From Pirellulales bacterium (GTDB taxonomy: Bacteria > Planctomycetota > Planctomycetia > Pirellulales > Thermoguttaceae): 64,000 nucleotides of DNA. A program made the position numbers and the translations under genes. Where the stretch lies: NCBI GenBank assembly GCA_016931995.1, contig JAFGDS010000059.1:1-64000 (forward strand). Direction: 5' to 3'. How positions within the stretch are numbered: position 1 is the first letter of the stretch; every line of letters starts with the position of its first letter. This document shows positions 17,040 to 27,538 of the stretch, piece by piece. The notes below the pieces were generated by a model. That model made no database searches. It worked only from the letters and a program-made list of their open reading frames with translations, and was not told the origin of the DNA.

Positions 17040-20000
17040 ATGGCTGCCTCGGATATCGTTATCACCGGCGCGCGGGAGCACAACCTGCGAGACGTCAGCC
17101 TGGTGCTGCCCCGCAACCGGCTGATTTGTTTCACGGGGGTGAGCGGGTCGGGCAAGAGCTCGATGGCGTTCGACACGCTCTACGCCGAGGGGCAACGGCG
17201 CTACGTCGAAAGCCTGTCGAGCTACGCCCGGCAGTTCTTGGGCCAGATGCCCAAGCCCGAGGTGGACTCGATCGAGGGCCTGAGCCCGTCGATTTCGATC
17301 GCCCAGAAGTCCACGGGCCAAAGCCCCCGCAGCACGGTCGGCACGATCACGGAGATCTACGACTTCCTCCGCGTGCTGTACGCCCGGGTGGGCCGAGGGC
17401 ATTGCCCCGAGTGCGGCCGGGCCCTCGAAGCGCAGACCCGCGAGCAGATCCTCCAGCAGATCCTCGGCCTGCCGGATCGGACGGCGATCCTCGTGCTCGC
17501 GCCCTTGATCCGCACGCAGAAGGGCGAGTTCCGCGACCTGTTCGCCGACTTGCGCCGGCAAGGGTTTGTCCGCGCCCGGGTGGACGGCCGCGTGGTCCGC
17601 CTGGGCGACGATCTGAACCTCGACCGCCAGATGCGGCACAACATCGAGGTGGTCGTCGACCGGCTCGCGGTCGGCGCGAAGGTCCGCGCCCGGATGGCCG
17701 AGGCGGTCGAACTGGCCTTGAAGCTCGGCGAGGGCAATCTGATCGTGGCTGGCGAGGAGGGCGGGCAGGACGTGAGCCTGTCGGCCCACTACGCCTGCAC
17801 GCACTGCCGGCGGAGCTTCGAGCCGCCCAGCCCGCAGATGTTCAGCTTCAACAGTCCGCAGGGCATGTGCCTGGCGTGCGACGGGCTGGGCGAGATCTAC
17901 GGATTCGATCCGGACCGCCTGATCGCCGACCCGGCCAAGTCGTTCCAACAGGGCTGCGTCGAGCTGATCGGCCGATGGCGTCAGATGGGCCGATGGCGCC
18001 GGCACATCTTCCGCGGCGTGGCCGACACGCTCGAACGCGAGTACGCCCTCGAGCCCGGCACGATCCTCGAAACCGCCTGGGAAGAGTTGGACGAGCGGGT
18101 GCGGCGCGACCTTTTGTTCGGCACGGGCGATCGGCACATCACGTTCACCTGGCGGGCGGGCTCCTCCGGGCGCAAGTGGGGCGGCAAATACGAGGGGATC
18201 ATCCCCAAGCTCCTCTCGCAATACCGCAACACCCGCAGCCGGATGCAGCGCCGGGCGCTGGAGAAGTACATGCGGGTGATCCCGTGCGGTCCGTGCCAGG
18301 GCGAGCGGCTCAACCCACAGGCCCGCGCGGTGACGCTCACCACCGCCTCGCCGGCGTTTGCCGACGCGCCGGCGCGGTCGCTGCCGCGGCTTTGCGCCAT
18401 GCCGGTCACCGCCGTGAAGGAGTTCTTCACCGCGCTGGAACTGGACGCCACCGGCCGGGTCATCGCCGAGGACGCGCTGAAGGAGATCCGCGGGCGGCTG
18501 GGATTCTTGACCGACGTGGGGCTCGACTACCTCACGCTCGATCGCACGGCGCCGACGCTCTCCGGCGGCGAGATGCAGCGGATCCGCTTGGCCGGGCAGA
18601 TCGGCTGCGGGCTGGTCGGCGTGCTGTACATCCTGGACGAGCCGTCCATCGGCCTGCACGCCCGCGACAACGACCGGCTGCTGGCCACGCTCGCGCGGCT
18701 TCGCGATCAGGGCAACACGGTGGTGGTGGTCGAGCACGACGAGGAGACCATGCGGGCGGCCGATCACGTGGTCGATTTCGGCCCCGGCCCGGGAGTGCGC
18801 GGCGGGCACGTCGTGGCCGCCGGTCCGGCCGATCGCGTGGTGAAAGAGCCCGAAAGTATCACGGGCGCGTTTCTCTCCGGCAAGCGCGCCATCGCCGTCC
18901 CCGAGCGGCGCCGCTCGGGCAATGGCCACCGGCTCATCGTCCGCGGCGCGACGCACAACAACCTCAAAGACATCGACGTCGAGATCCCGCTAGGAAGGCT
19001 CGTGTGCGTCACGGGCGTGTCCGGCTCGGGCAAGAGTTCGCTGGCCAGCGATATCCTCGTCGAGGCCCTGCGGCGCGACCTGAACGGCGGGCTGGGCCAG
19101 CCGGGCGAGCATCGGGCGATCGAGGGACTGGAACACCTCGACAAGATGATCGCCATCGACCAGTCGCCCATCGGCCGCACGCCGCGGAGCAACCCCGGCA
19201 CGTACATCAAGGTGTTCGACGAGATCCGCCACCTCTACTGCCAGCTTCCCCAGTCGAAGGCCCGGGGCTACAAGCCCGGCCGGTTCAGCTTCAACGTCTC
19301 CGGCGGGCGTTGCGAGGCGTGCGAGGGCAACGGGTCCACGCGGCTCGAGATGGACTTCCTGGCCGACGTGTGGGTGACCTGCCCCGTGTGCAAGGGCCAC
19401 CGCTTCAACCGCGAGACGCTCCAGGTGCAGTTCAAGGGCAAGTCGATCGCCCAGGTGCTCGAAATGGACGTCCAGGAGGCCCTGGCCCATTTCGAAAACA
19501 TGCCCAAGATCCACCACAAGCTCCAGACGCTTCACGACGTCGGCCTGGACTACATGAAGCTGGGTCAGCCGTCGCCCACGCTCTCCGGCGGCGAGGCCCA
19601 GCGGGTGAAACTCGCCCGCGAGCTGGTCAAGAAGAGCACCGGCCGGACGCTTTACCTCTTGGACGAGCCGACCACGGGCCTGCACTTCGCCGACATCGAG
19701 CTCTTGCTGCGGGTGCTGGATGGATTCGTCGAGGCGGGCAACACCGTGCTGGTGGTCGAGCACAATCTCGAAGTCATCAAGACCGCCGATTGGATCATCG
19801 ACCTGGGGCCCGAAGGCGGCGAGGAGGGCGGGCGGATCGTCGCGGCGGGCACGCCCGAAGAGGTCGCTCGCGTCAAGGAGTCGCACACGGGCCGGGTGCT
19901 CCGCGGCGCGCTGGATGGGTCGGCGCCGCATCGGCGCAAGCCGGCGGCGCGAAAACGCGGCGCTCGATCCCGCCCGATCGAGGCCATCCGCGTCCGCGGC

Positions 20001-23000
20001 GCGAGGCAGCACAACCTCAAGGGCGTGGACGTCGACGTGCCGCGCGATCGGATGACGGTCTGCTGCGGCGTGAGCGGTTCGGGCAAGACCTCGCTGGCCA
20101 TGGACACGATCTACGCCGAGGGCCAGCGCCGCTACGTCGAGAGCCTAAGCGCCTACGCCCGGCAGTTCGTCGGCCAGATGCAAAAGCCCAAGCTCGATCA
20201 GATCGAGGGCCTGTCGCCGGCCGTGGCCATCGAGCAGAAGCATGCGGGGCACACGCCCCGCAGCACGGTGGGCACGGTGACGGAGATCTACGACTACCTG
20301 CGGATCCTGGTTGCCCGGCTGGGGCAGCCCTATTGTCCCGAGTGCAACGTGCCCATCGGCACGCAGTCGGCCGACGAGATCATCGGCAAGATCATGGCCC
20401 TGCCGCAGGGCACGAAGCTGCACCTCATGGCGCCGCTGGAGATCCAGGTGGGCGAGCGATACGAGACGTTTTTCGAGGAGATCCGTTCGTCGGGGTACGT
20501 CCGGGTGCGGATCGACGGCCAGACCTATCCGATCGACGAGGCGCCCTTGATCGATCGCCGACGGCGGCACGCGGTCGAGGTGGTGGTGGATCGCGTGACC
20601 GTCCAGCACGACGCCCGCAGCCGGATCGCCGACAGCGTGGAGAACGCTCTGTCGCTGGGGGCGGGCGTCTTGCGCGTGGCCCACGTGTGCGAGGACCGGC
20701 CCGAGCCCGATTGGCCGGTCCAGACGCACAGCCAGCACTACGCCTGCGACGGTTGCGGGCGGAGCTTCGAGCCCTTGGCCCCGCACCACTTCTCGTTCAA
20801 TAGCGCCTTGGGCTGGTGCCCCGCGTGCGAAGGGCTGGGCACCCAGATCGGCGCCAATCCGGCGGCTCTGCTGCACGACACGAAGAAGACGCTGGCCCAG
20901 GGCGCCGTGGATCTTTGGCCCAGGACGGACAGCCGGCTGTTCCAGCGGATGCTCGAAGCGTTCTCCCACGGCACGGGCGTGCCGGTGGACGTGCCCTACG
21001 AGCAACTCGCCGCGCGGCATCGCCGCGTGATCCTGCACGGATCGGGGACGCAGTGGTTCGACGTCCGCGCGGGCGCGGGCAAGCACGCGCAGACGGTCTT
21101 GCGATTCCAGTATAAGGGGCTCTACCCCGCCCTGGACGAGGCCGCCCGGCTGTCGGTGCGTTTGCGCGGGCAGCTTGAGCATCTGGTGGACGAGGTGGAA
21201 TGCTCCGAGTGCGGCGGGAGCCGGTTGCGCGACGACGCGGCGGCCGTGCGCTTTCGCGGGCAGACGATCGACGAGATCTGCCGCAAGCCGCTGGGCGCGG
21301 TGCTCGAGGAGTTCCGCCAGTGGCAGCCGGATGAAGTCGAGCGGCAGATCGCCGGCGAGGTGGCCCGCGAGGTGGTCAACCGGCTGACGTTTTTGGTGGA
21401 CGTGGGGCTGGAGTACCTGACGCTCGCGCGGCCCGCGCCGTCGCTCTCCGGCGGCGAAATGCAGCGGATCCGCCTGGCCGCCCAGGTCGGAAGCGGACTG
21501 TGCGGCGTGCTCTACGTGCTGGATGAACCGACCATCGGGCTGCATCCCCGCGACAACCGCCGGCTGATCGCGGCGCTTCATAAGCTCCGCGACCTGGGCA
21601 ACACGCTCCTTTTGGTCGAGCACGACCGCGAGGTGATCCGCGGGGCCGACCGACTGTTGGACTTCGGCCCCCGCGCCGGGCGGCTCGGCGGCCAGATCGT
21701 CGCGCAAGGCACGCCCGAGGAAATCGCCCGGCGGCGCCAGTCGGTCACCGGACCGTATCTCTCGGGCAAGCGGGCGATTCCCGTGCCGACGAATCGGCGG
21801 ATACGCTCGGAGGATGACACGCCGCCCGGCGGCGGATGGCTCGAAGTGCTCGGGGCGCGGCACCACAACCTCAAGAACATCGACTCGCGGATTCCGCTGG
21901 GCACGTTCACGGTGGTCACCGGCCCGAGCGGCAGCGGCAAGAGTTCGCTGGTGGACGACGTGATCCACGCCGAACTTGCCCGGACGCTCCATCGGGCCAA
22001 GGCGTTCTCCGGCGCGCACGACGCCCTGCGCGGCGTGGAGCGGATCAGCAAGGTGATTCAGGTGACCCAGCAGCCGCTGGGGCAAACGCCCACGTCGAAC
22101 GCGGCCACGTTCACCGGCGTGTTCGACTTGATTCGCTCACTTTTCGCCCAACTGCCCGAGGCCCGAGTGCGCGGCTACACGGCGCGGCGGTTCAGCTTCA
22201 ACGTGCCCGGCGGGCGGTGCGAGAAGTGCGAGGGCAATGGGCAACTCAAGATCGAGATGCACTTCCTGCCCGACGTGTGGGTCGAGTGCGATGCCTGCGG
22301 CGGCAAACGCTACGACCGCGAGACGCTGGAGGTAAAGTACCACGGCCAGTCGATCGCCGACGTCTTGGACATGCCCTGCGGCGAGGCCCTGCGGCTGTTC
22401 GCCAACATCCCGAAGATCCGCCGGATCCTGCAGACGCTCTCGGACGTGGGGCTGGACTACCTGACGCTGGGCCAGTCGGCCCCGACGCTTTCCGGCGGCG
22501 AAGCGCAGCGCGTGAAGCTGGCCGCGGAACTCGCGCGGCCCGAGGGGGGCAACACGCTCTATTTGCTCGACGAGCCCACGACGGGCTTGCACTTCGACGA
22601 TCTGGCCAAGCTGTTGGACGTGCTCAACCGGCTGGTCGAGCTGGGCAACACGGTCGTCGTGATCGAGCACAATCTGGACGTGATCAAGACAGCCGACTGG
22701 GTAATCGACCTAGGCCCCGAAGCCGGCGACGATGGTGGCTACGTCGTGGCCGCCGGCACGCCGGAACAGGTCGCCCAACGCGGCTTGCGGGCGTCCGAGA
22801 CAAACACCGCGGAACAACCGCGTGCACGACGGAAGACGACGGCAGTTCAACCGAAGCGCGGCGCGGCCGTCATCCTGAGCGAAGCGAAGGATCTCAAAAA
22901 GAAGCGGATTCTTCGCTCCGCTCAGAATGACGGACGCAAAAAGAGTGACGGACTCGCTCAGAATGACATGTTGCGTTCCCACACGGGCGAGGCCCTCGCG

Positions 23001-24047
23001 CCGGTGCTGGCCGCCGGACCGCGCGAGCCGCGCAAGGCGCACGATTTCGTCCGCGAGGGCCGCACGCGCCAGGGCGACTTGGACATCGCCGAGGTGGGCG
23101 GCCAGACGCGGATGCCCTGGGAAGCGGACGGGCGGCGGTGGCACACGCGCGATCGCGTGGGCCACAACGGTCGGCCGTGCCGCTGGGACGGGCGGATCCT
23201 GGCCGAGGTGGTCGATCGGATCGAGCAGGCCAATCTGTTCGGGCCCACGGACTGGAGCGAGCGGACCATCGTCGAGATCCGCCCGGAGAAAAAATCGCTC
23301 GGCTGGTTCTTCCACGCGCTAACGGCGGAAGAGTGGCTTCTGAAGATGAAGTTCCGGATCGCGCGGAGCACGTTCCGCCGCGACGATCTGGTCGAACGGC
23401 TCGACCTGAAGCCGCTCAACGACGTGCCCGAGCTGCCGCTTTACGGCACGGAGCCGCGGGTGCGCTGCGGCAACCTCGCCGGCCCGTGGCAAGAGGTCGA
23501 GCTGCGCGTGCACAACTTCGCCGAGATCGACCGGCCGGCGTTTTGGGAGTTTTTGGATCGGGCGATCGACGGATTCCGGCGGTTTGTCCAGCACGCCGAG
23601 AAGAAGCCTTCGGATCTGATGCCCTGGAAGGCCCTGGGCCGCAAATGGCACTTCCTGCACAAGGGCTTCCCCCGGGGTAAGACGCCGGCCTGGCACGCCG
23701 ACACGCTGGAGAGCGTGTGCGCGCTGGTGGAAAAGACGGCCGGCCGCGGCGAGTTTGCGTGGACCGCGAAGCAACTGGTCCACTTCACGCTGCCCGGCGT
23801 CGAGGGCCCCTGGCTCACCGTGCTCACCAAGAAGGTGGACGCGGTCCACGTGGTGCTCTATGGCCCGGCGGGCCGGTTTCCGCTGGGGCGGATCAAGGAC
23901 CTCGGCCACGAGGCCGAGCTACTCCCGCAGTCCGACGGCCGCGACGCGCTGCGGCTTCGCTTCCGCAACGGCGCGGACCTCGCCCGCGGCGATCTGCCCC
24001 GGTTTCTCAAGGAGCACCTGGCGGCCGTGCGGGGGGGCGGTGGTTAG
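17040..24047 (+). CDS. uvrA: Giant double UvrA (tandem fusion) with C-terminal extension
   Basis: This is one 2335-residue frame containing two complete excinuclease ABC subunit A proteins in tandem. UvrA normally dimerises to find DNA damage and load UvrB. Unit 1 (about residues 1-960) has Walker [10 protein letters not shown] twice (near 34 and 659) with signatures [12 protein letters not shown] (near 506) and [12 protein letters not shown] (near 848). Unit 2 (about 965-1935) repeats the plan with [32 protein letters not shown] and [14 protein letters not shown]. Both keep CPEC and CxxC zinc motifs and the LDEPTTGLH walker/D-loop. Residues about 1945-1978 are encoded by a dispersed DNA repeat. 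The remaining 350 residues are unassigned. ATG 17040 matches the usual UvrA N-terminus; ATG 17010 is a 10-codon longer alternative. No uvrB or uvrC is nearby. Confidence 0.95.
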   Translation: MAASDIVITGAREHNLRDVSLVLPRNRLICFTGVSGSGKSSMAFDTLYAEGQRRYVESLSSYARQFLGQMPKPEVDSIEGLSPSISIAQKSTGQSPRSTVGTITEIYDFLRVLYARVGRGHCPECGRALEAQTREQILQQILGLPDRTAILVLAPLIRTQKGEFRDLFADLRRQGFVRARVDGRVVRLGDDLNLDRQMRHNIEVVVDRLAVGAKVRARMAEAVELALKLGEGNLIVAGEEGGQDVSLSAHYACTHCRRSFEPPSPQMFSFNSPQGMCLACDGLGEIYGFDPDRLIADPAKSFQQGCVELIGRWRQMGRWRRHIFRGVADTLEREYALEPGTILETAWEELDERVRRDLLFGTGDRHITFTWRAGSSGRKWGGKYEGIIPKLLSQYRNTRSRMQRRALEKYMRVIPCGPCQGERLNPQARAVTLTTASPAFADAPARSLPRLCAMPVTAVKEFFTALELDATGRVIAEDALKEIRGRLGFLTDVGLDYLTLDRTAPTLSGGEMQRIRLAGQIGCGLVGVLYILDEPSIGLHARDNDRLLATLARLRDQGNTVVVVEHDEETMRAADHVVDFGPGPGVRGGHVVAAGPADRVVKEPESITGAFLSGKRAIAVPERRRSGNGHRLIVRGATHNNLKDIDVEIPLGRLVCVTGVSGSGKSSLASDILVEALRRDLNGGLGQPGEHRAIEGLEHLDKMIAIDQSPIGRTPRSNPGTYIKVFDEIRHLYCQLPQSKARGYKPGRFSFNVSGGRCEACEGNGSTRLEMDFLADVWVTCPVCKGHRFNRETLQVQFKGKSIAQVLEMDVQEALAHFENMPKIHHKLQTLHDVGLDYMKLGQPSPTLSGGEAQRVKLARELVKKSTGRTLYLLDEPTTGLHFADIELLLRVLDGFVEAGNTVLVVEHNLEVIKTADWIIDLGPEGGEEGGRIVAAGTPEEVARVKESHTGRVLRGALDGSAPHRRKPAARKRGARSRPIEAIRVRGARQHNLKGVDVDVPRDRMTVCCGVSGSGKTSLAMDTIYAEGQRRYVESLSAYARQFVGQMQKPKLDQIEGLSPAVAIEQKHAGHTPRSTVGTVTEIYDYLRILVARLGQPYCPECNVPIGTQSADEIIGKIMALPQGTKLHLMAPLEIQVGERYETFFEEIRSSGYVRVRIDGQTYPIDEAPLIDRRRRHAVEVVVDRVTVQHDARSRIADSVENALSLGAGVLRVAHVCEDRPEPDWPVQTHSQHYACDGCGRSFEPLAPHHFSFNSALGWCPACEGLGTQIGANPAALLHDTKKTLAQGAVDLWPRTDSRLFQRMLEAFSHGTGVPVDVPYEQLAARHRRVILHGSGTQWFDVRAGAGKHAQTVLRFQYKGLYPALDEAARLSVRLRGQLEHLVDEVECSECGGSRLRDDAAAVRFRGQTIDEICRKPLGAVLEEFRQWQPDEVERQIAGEVAREVVNRLTFLVDVGLEYLTLARPAPSLSGGEMQRIRLAAQVGSGLCGVLYVLDEPTIGLHPRDNRRLIAALHKLRDLGNTLLLVEHDREVIRGADRLLDFGPRAGRLGGQIVAQGTPEEIARRRQSVTGPYLSGKRAIPVPTNRRIRSEDDTPPGGGWLEVLGARHHNLKNIDSRIPLGTFTVVTGPSGSGKSSLVDDVIHAELARTLHRAKAFSGAHDALRGVERISKVIQVTQQPLGQTPTSNAATFTGVFDLIRSLFAQLPEARVRGYTARRFSFNVPGGRCEKCEGNGQLKIEMHFLPDVWVECDACGGKRYDRETLEVKYHGQSIADVLDMPCGEALRLFANIPKIRRILQTLSDVGLDYLTLGQSAPTLSGGEAQRVKLAAELARPEGGNTLYLLDEPTTGLHFDDLAKLLDVLNRLVELGNTVVVIEHNLDVIKTADWVIDLGPEAGDDGGYVVAAGTPEQVAQRGLRASETNTAEQPRARRKTTAVQPKRGAAVILSEAKDLKKKRILRSAQNDGRKKSDGLAQNDMLRSHTGEALAPVLAAGPREPRKAHDFVREGRTRQGDLDIAEVGGQTRMPWEADGRRWHTRDRVGHNGRPCRWDGRILAEVVDRIEQANLFGPTDWSERTIVEIRPEKKSLGWFFHALTAEEWLLKMKFRIARSTFRRDDLVERLDLKPLNDVPELPLYGTEPRVRCGNLAGPWQEVELRVHNFAEIDRPAFWEFLDRAIDGFRRFVQHAEKKPSDLMPWKALGRKWHFLHKGFPRGKTPAWHADTLESVCALVEKTAGRGEFAWTAKQLVHFTLPGVEGPWLTVLTKKVDAVHVVLYGPAGRFPLGRIKDLGHEAELLPQSDGRDALRLRFRNGADLARGDLPRFLKEHLAAVRGGGG
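22871..22968. repeat. Dispersed palindromic repeat, family A, copy 3, inside uvrA
   Basis: CATCCTGAGCGAAGCGAAGG (from 22871, arm to 22895) and GGATTCTTCGCTCCGCTCAG (from 22906, arm to 22931) form the same inverted repeat as at 8.7 and 10.3 kb, followed by the extra half-arm TCGCTCAGAATGACA at about 22953-22967. It is translated in frame as [20 protein letters not shown] and a short continuation, with no stop. Confidence 0.93.
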
Positions 24048-24098
24048 GCCGCGGGCAACACGCCGGTTGTGGGTGGCACGCTCCCAAGTGAGGCGAAT

Positions 24099-24141
24099 CC
24101 CCTCACCCCCGGCCCCTCTCCCGCAAGCGGGCGAGGGGAGA
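24099..24141. repeat. Dispersed palindromic repeat, family B, copy 3
   Basis: CCCCTCACCCCCGGCCCCTC and TCCCGCAAGCGGGCGAGGGGAG form the family B hairpin in the convergent gap between uvrA and ilvC, where it could slow transcription from both sides. Confidence 0.88.
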
Positions 24142-24194
24142 CGTGCGCCCTCGCCCCAAGTCCCGCGTGCGTCCTCGCCACACCGCCCCCAACG

Positions 24195-25199
24195 TCACAC
24201 TTCCTTCGCGTTGATCCAGGGCATGAGGCGGCGGAGGCGGCGGCCGACTTCTTCGATGGGGTGCTCGCGCTCCAGGCGGCGCAGGGCGAGAAACGACGCC
24301 GCGCCGGCCTTGTTTTCGAGGATCCACTCGCGGGCAAACTCGCCCTTGCGGATCTCGGCGAGGATCCGGCGCATCTCGGCCTTCGTCTCGTCGGTGACGA
24401 TCCGCGGGCCGCGGGTGTAGTCGCCGTATTCGGCCGTGTTCGACACGCTGTAACGCATGTAGTTCATGCCGCCCTGGTAGAGCAGATCGACGATGAGCTT
24501 CACCTCGTGCATGCACTCGAAGTAGGCCATCTCGGGCTGATAGCCGGCCTCGACCAGGGTTTCGTAGCCGGCCTTGATCAGCGCGGTAAGCCCGCCGCAG
24601 AGGACCACTTGCTCGCCGAACAGGTCCGTCTCGACCTCCTCGGCGAAGGTGGTTTCGAGCACGCCCGCCCGCGTGCCGCCGATGCCCTTGGCGTAGGCCA
24701 GGGCGACCTTGCGCGATTTGTCGTCGGCGCCGGGTCCCAGGGCGATGAGGCAGGGGACGCCGCCGCCCTTGACGAACTCGGAGCGGACGAGGTGGCCGGG
24801 GCCCTTGGGCGCGACGAGGATGGTGGCCACGCCGTCGGGAATTTTGAACTGGTTGAAGTGGACGTTGAAGCCGTGCGCGCAGACGAGGACTTTGCCCGGC
24901 GCGAGGTTGTCGCGGACCTCCGCGCGGAAGACGTCGGCCTGCACTTCGTCGGGCAGGAGGATCGTGATGATGTGGGCTTTCCTGGTGGCCTCGGCGGCCG
25001 AGAGGGGTTTGAATCCGTCCTTGACGGCCTGCTCGTGGTTGGGCGTGCCCTCCAGCTCGGCGACGATCACGTCGCAGCCGCTGTCGCGGAGGTTTTGCGC
25101 GTGGCCGTGGCCTTGGGACCCATAGCCCAGGATGGCGATGGTCTTGCCCTTCAGAAGTCCCAGATCCGCGTCCTTATCGTAATAGACCTCGGCCGGCAT
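24195..25199 (-). CDS. ilvC: Ketol-acid reductoisomerase
   Basis: This is a 334-residue class I KARI catalysing isomerisation plus NAD(P)H reduction of acetolactate or acetohydroxybutyrate in Val/Leu/Ile synthesis. The Rossmann motif [17 protein letters not shown] is at residues 25-41. The catalytic acids are in the helical domain (ETDLFGEQ, with E in the [13 protein letters not shown] segment). The cofactor loop, residues 47-55 AELEGTPNH, lacks the usual Arg/Lys and Ser phosphate contacts and has Glu48, which hints at NADH preference. It follows ilvN with a 48-nt gap, so both are probably one transcript. The start gives the family N-terminus [13 protein letters not shown]. Confidence 0.97.
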   Translation of the reverse strand: MPAEVYYDKDADLGLLKGKTIAILGYGSQGHGHAQNLRDSGCDVIVAELEGTPNHEQAVKDGFKPLSAAEATRKAHIITILLPDEVQADVFRAEVRDNLAPGKVLVCAHGFNVHFNQFKIPDGVATILVAPKGPGHLVRSEFVKGGGVPCLIALGPGADDKSRKVALAYAKGIGGTRAGVLETTFAEEVETDLFGEQVVLCGGLTALIKAGYETLVEAGYQPEMAYFECMHEVKLIVDLLYQGGMNYMRYSVSNTAEYGDYTRGPRIVTDETKAEMRRILAEIRKGEFAREWILENKAGAASFLALRRLEREHPIEEVGRRLRRLMPWINAKEV

Positions 25200-25247
25200 G
25201 TTGAACGCTCCTCAAACGTAAAGGGTGAACGGTGAATGCAAGCGGCC

Positions 25248-25763
25248 CTACGCCTCGGCGTCCTTGGCCTGGGCTTTCGAGGCGTGGTTGGTTCCGCGGA
25301 CCATGGCGATCCGGCCGGTCCGCACGAGTTCGACGATGCCAAAGGGGCGCATCAAGTCGATGAAGGCTTGAACCTTGCGTTCCTGGCCGGAGATTTCGAT
25401 CATGACCATGTCGGCCGAGACGTCGACGATCCGCCCGCGGAAAACCTCGGTCAGCTCGCGGACCTCGCTGCGCTGTCCTCGGGCGGCGGCCACGCGGATG
25501 AGCATGAGATCGCGTTCGACGTAGTCCTGCGAGCTGATGTCATCGACGCGGACGACGGTGACGATCTTCTCAAGCTGCTTGCGGACTTGCTCCAGGACGC
25601 TGTCGTCGCCGACGATGACGAAGGTCATCCGCGACAGATCGGGGTCCTCCGTCTCGCCCACCGCGAGGCTGTCGATGTTATATCCCCGCGAGGCGAGCAT
25701 GCCCGAGATGTGCGAAAGCACCCCGGGCCGGTTCTGCACCAAGGCCGACAAGACGTGCCGCAT
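25248..25763 (-). CDS. ilvN: Acetolactate synthase small (regulatory) subunit
   Basis: This is a 171-residue ACT-domain subunit that activates acetohydroxyacid synthase and confers valine feedback. ATG 25763 gives the family N-terminus MRHVLSALVQNRPGVLSHIS; a 54-codon upstream extension has no homology. The N-terminal ACT domain spans about residues 2-75 (RGYNIDSLAVGETEDPDLSRM is diagnostic) and the C-terminal small-subunit domain about 85-160. It is the first gene of the ilvN-ilvC pair. The catalytic subunit gene ilvB is not adjacent and is not elsewhere in the window. The last residues (ASKAQAKDAEA) are a charged tail. Confidence 0.96.
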   Translation of the reverse strand: MRHVLSALVQNRPGVLSHISGMLASRGYNIDSLAVGETEDPDLSRMTFVIVGDDSVLEQVRKQLEKIVTVVRVDDISSQDYVERDLMLIRVAAARGQRSEVRELTEVFRGRIVDVSADMVMIEISGQERKVQAFIDLMRPFGIVELVRTGRIAMVRGTNHASKAQAKDAEA

Positions 25764-26072
25764 GGGCCGGGTTCCTCCAAGGAAGCCAAAAATTGCATGG
25801 TATGGGCCACCCCCAGCTTGGACAAGGCCCGAAGCGGGAAGTTCGCTCCGCCAGAGCGATACCCCCCGCGCGGAAAGCGATTCTCGCGACGGAGTCAATT
25901 CCACCCGATGGAGTGGCTGTCGCAAGAAGTGTCGCCTGGCTGCGATAAAACGCTTGATCGGCGCGACGGGGTGGGTATATTGGGGGCAGTTTTCTTGTCA
26001 GGTGGGGTGGCATGATCCGGTTTTGTTGCCACCGGGCTGTAACGCAACAGACTTCATAAGGGTGGTTCAGCC
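25764..26072. other. Divergent 309-nt regulatory gap ilvN / FGE-like gene
   Basis: No gene is seen. The gap should hold promoters for both directions. GGTGGCA (about 26004) and TGCCACC (about 26025) form a small dyad some 45 nt before the FGE-like start. No leader-peptide attenuator with runs of Val/Leu/Ile codons is recognisable upstream of ilvN. Confidence 0.4.
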
Positions 26073-27095
26073 ATGTATCGCCACAATGGGATTGCGTTGG
26101 TCGGATGCGGCATTCTCTGCACATTGATGGCCGGTGCGGTCTCGGCAGATGTCTTTTCGATGTCGGGCGGGGCCTACAGTCTGGAATTCGTCACCGTGGA
26201 CAATCCGGGCAACGGACCCGACGCGACCGGCTACGGCGCGGTTGATCGCACGTTTGGCATCGGCAAGTATGAGGTGACCGCCGCGCAGTACACCGAGTTC
26301 CTCAACGCCGTGGCGAGGACATCGGACCCCTACGGCTTGTGGAACTACAACATGCAAGGGGCATTATACAAGCCGGGCATTATCCGAGGCGGTTCGGCGG
26401 GCAACTACCAGTACACGGTCTCGGAAGACAAAGCCAATCTGCCTGTTGGCAACATTTCGTGGGGTGATGCGGCTCGGTTCTGCAACTGGCTGGCCAACGA
26501 CCAGCCCACGGGCGAGCAGGGCCTCGGCACGACCGAGGATGGCTCGTATTTCCTCAACGGCGCGACGACGGACGCGGCGCTCATGGCCGTCACGCGCAAG
26601 CCGGGCGCCGCGTATTTCCTGCCCAACGAGGACGAATGGTACAAGGCGGCCTACCATTGCGGCGACGGCGACACGGCCAACTACTGGGCCTACCCAACGG
26701 CAAGCAACGAGGAACCCAGCTCCGACATGTCGGACCCAGATCCCGGGAATACGGCGAACGTGTGGCGCTCATCGGGCGTTGGCTTCGCGCCGGTTGGCGG
26801 TTGCGAACACTCCCCCAGCGCCTACGGCACGTTCGACCAGGGCGGCAACGTCTGGGAATGGAACGAGGCCGTCATCGGAGAGAAGCGCGGTCTGCGGGGC
26901 GGCGCGTTCGGCGATTCCGTGGATCGCCTCGCGGCCACCTATCGCTATCAGGCCTTGCCGACCAAGGAGCACATCTCCTGGTCCTGCGACATCGGGTTCC
27001 GCGTGGGCACGATTCCCGAGCCTTCGGTGCTCGCGGCGGCGATCGCGGGTCTTCTGGCCCTGGGGGTCGTGGGATTGCGGCGCCGGCTCGGTTGA
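26073..27095 (+). CDS. FGE/sulfatase-modifying-fold protein with PEP-CTERM signal
   Basis: This is a 340-residue exported protein. Signal peptide residues 1-25 (ALVGCGILCTLMAGAVSA) are followed by a SUMF1/FGE-sulfatase fold (about 35-305) with GIGKYEVTAAQYTEFLNAVA, GNISWGDAARFCNWLAN, YFLPNEDEWYKAAYH, GGNVWEWNEAVI and LRGGAFGDS. The C-terminus is IPEPSVLAAAIAGLLALGVV then GLRRRLG, a PEP-CTERM signal. True formylglycine-generating enzymes use two active-site cysteines just after the 'RGGS' strand. Here that region reads GGAFGDSVDRL without them, so it is probably a non-catalytic, substrate- or surface-binding member. An AAGGGTGG RBS precedes ATG 26073. It is convergent with the receiver gene. 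Confidence 0.92.
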   Translation: MYRHNGIALVGCGILCTLMAGAVSADVFSMSGGAYSLEFVTVDNPGNGPDATGYGAVDRTFGIGKYEVTAAQYTEFLNAVARTSDPYGLWNYNMQGALYKPGIIRGGSAGNYQYTVSEDKANLPVGNISWGDAARFCNWLANDQPTGEQGLGTTEDGSYFLNGATTDAALMAVTRKPGAAYFLPNEDEWYKAAYHCGDGDTANYWAYPTASNEEPSSDMSDPDPGNTANVWRSSGVGFAPVGGCEHSPSAYGTFDQGGNVWEWNEAVIGEKRGLRGGAFGDSVDRLAATYRYQALPTKEHISWSCDIGFRVGTIPEPSVLAAAIAGLLALGVVGLRRRLG

Positions 27096-27139
27096 GCCCT
27101 GACCCATCGCGGGACCTGCACGGGATTCCGCGTCACGGG

Positions 27140-27538
27140 CTACACCGTGGCGTGCCAGTTGTACGTCCGCTGCAGGGCTTGGGTGACCACGCCGACCAAC
27201 TGCCCTCGGCTGACGGGCTTGCGGAGCACCGAGAACGCCCGCTCGCGCCGCGCCTGCTCGGCCAGCACCTCATCCAACTGGGCCGATAGCAGGATGCACG
27301 GCAGAATCGCCCGGAATTGACGGACCATCCGGAGGGTCTCCAAGCCCGTCATTCGGGGCATGTGCATGTCCAAGAGGACGACATGCACCTCTTGGGTCTT
27401 CACGATCCGCAGGGCTTCCTCGCCGTCGCCGGCCAGCAGGGTGCGACACCCCAACGGCTCGAACACGCTGCGGAGCGTCTCGCGCAGCGCCGCGTCGTCG
27501 TCCGTGATGAGCAGGGATGGCAGAAAGGTGGCTGGCAT
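27140..27538 (-). CDS. Single-domain response regulator (receiver)
   Basis: This is a 132-residue CheY-type receiver. ATG 27538 was chosen because it leaves a short lead into the first strand (SLLITDDDAALRETL). A start 42 codons upstream is possible but adds non-homologous sequence. The acidic pocket is ITDDD, the phospho-accepting Asp is in LLDMHMPRMTG, the Ser switch is in ILLSAQ and the conserved Lys is in LRKPVS. There is no output domain, so signal output must be through protein contact. No histidine kinase lies beside it. The chemotaxis-related partner could be FliM, encoded 3.8 kb away, but that is speculative. Confidence 0.88.
   Translation of the reverse strand: MPATFLPSLLITDDDAALRETLRSVFEPLGCRTLLAGDGEEALRIVKTQEVHVVLLDMHMPRMTGLETLRMVRQFRAILPCILLSAQLDEVLAEQARRERAFSVLRKPVSRGQLVGVVTQALQRTYNWHATV

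Noticed and set aside
16785-18956. 723-codon open frame antisense to the start of uvrA
   Set aside because: Composition is Arg/His/Asp-rich and mirrors uvrA codons; it also runs through the family B hairpin.
16829-20803. 1324-codon open frame in another forward frame across uvrA
   Set aside because: Arg/Gly/Pro-rich shadow without homology; the UvrA frame carries all motifs.
25764-26072. Attenuator or riboswitch upstream of ilvN
   Set aside because: No leader peptide with branched-chain codons and no recognisable riboswitch core were found.
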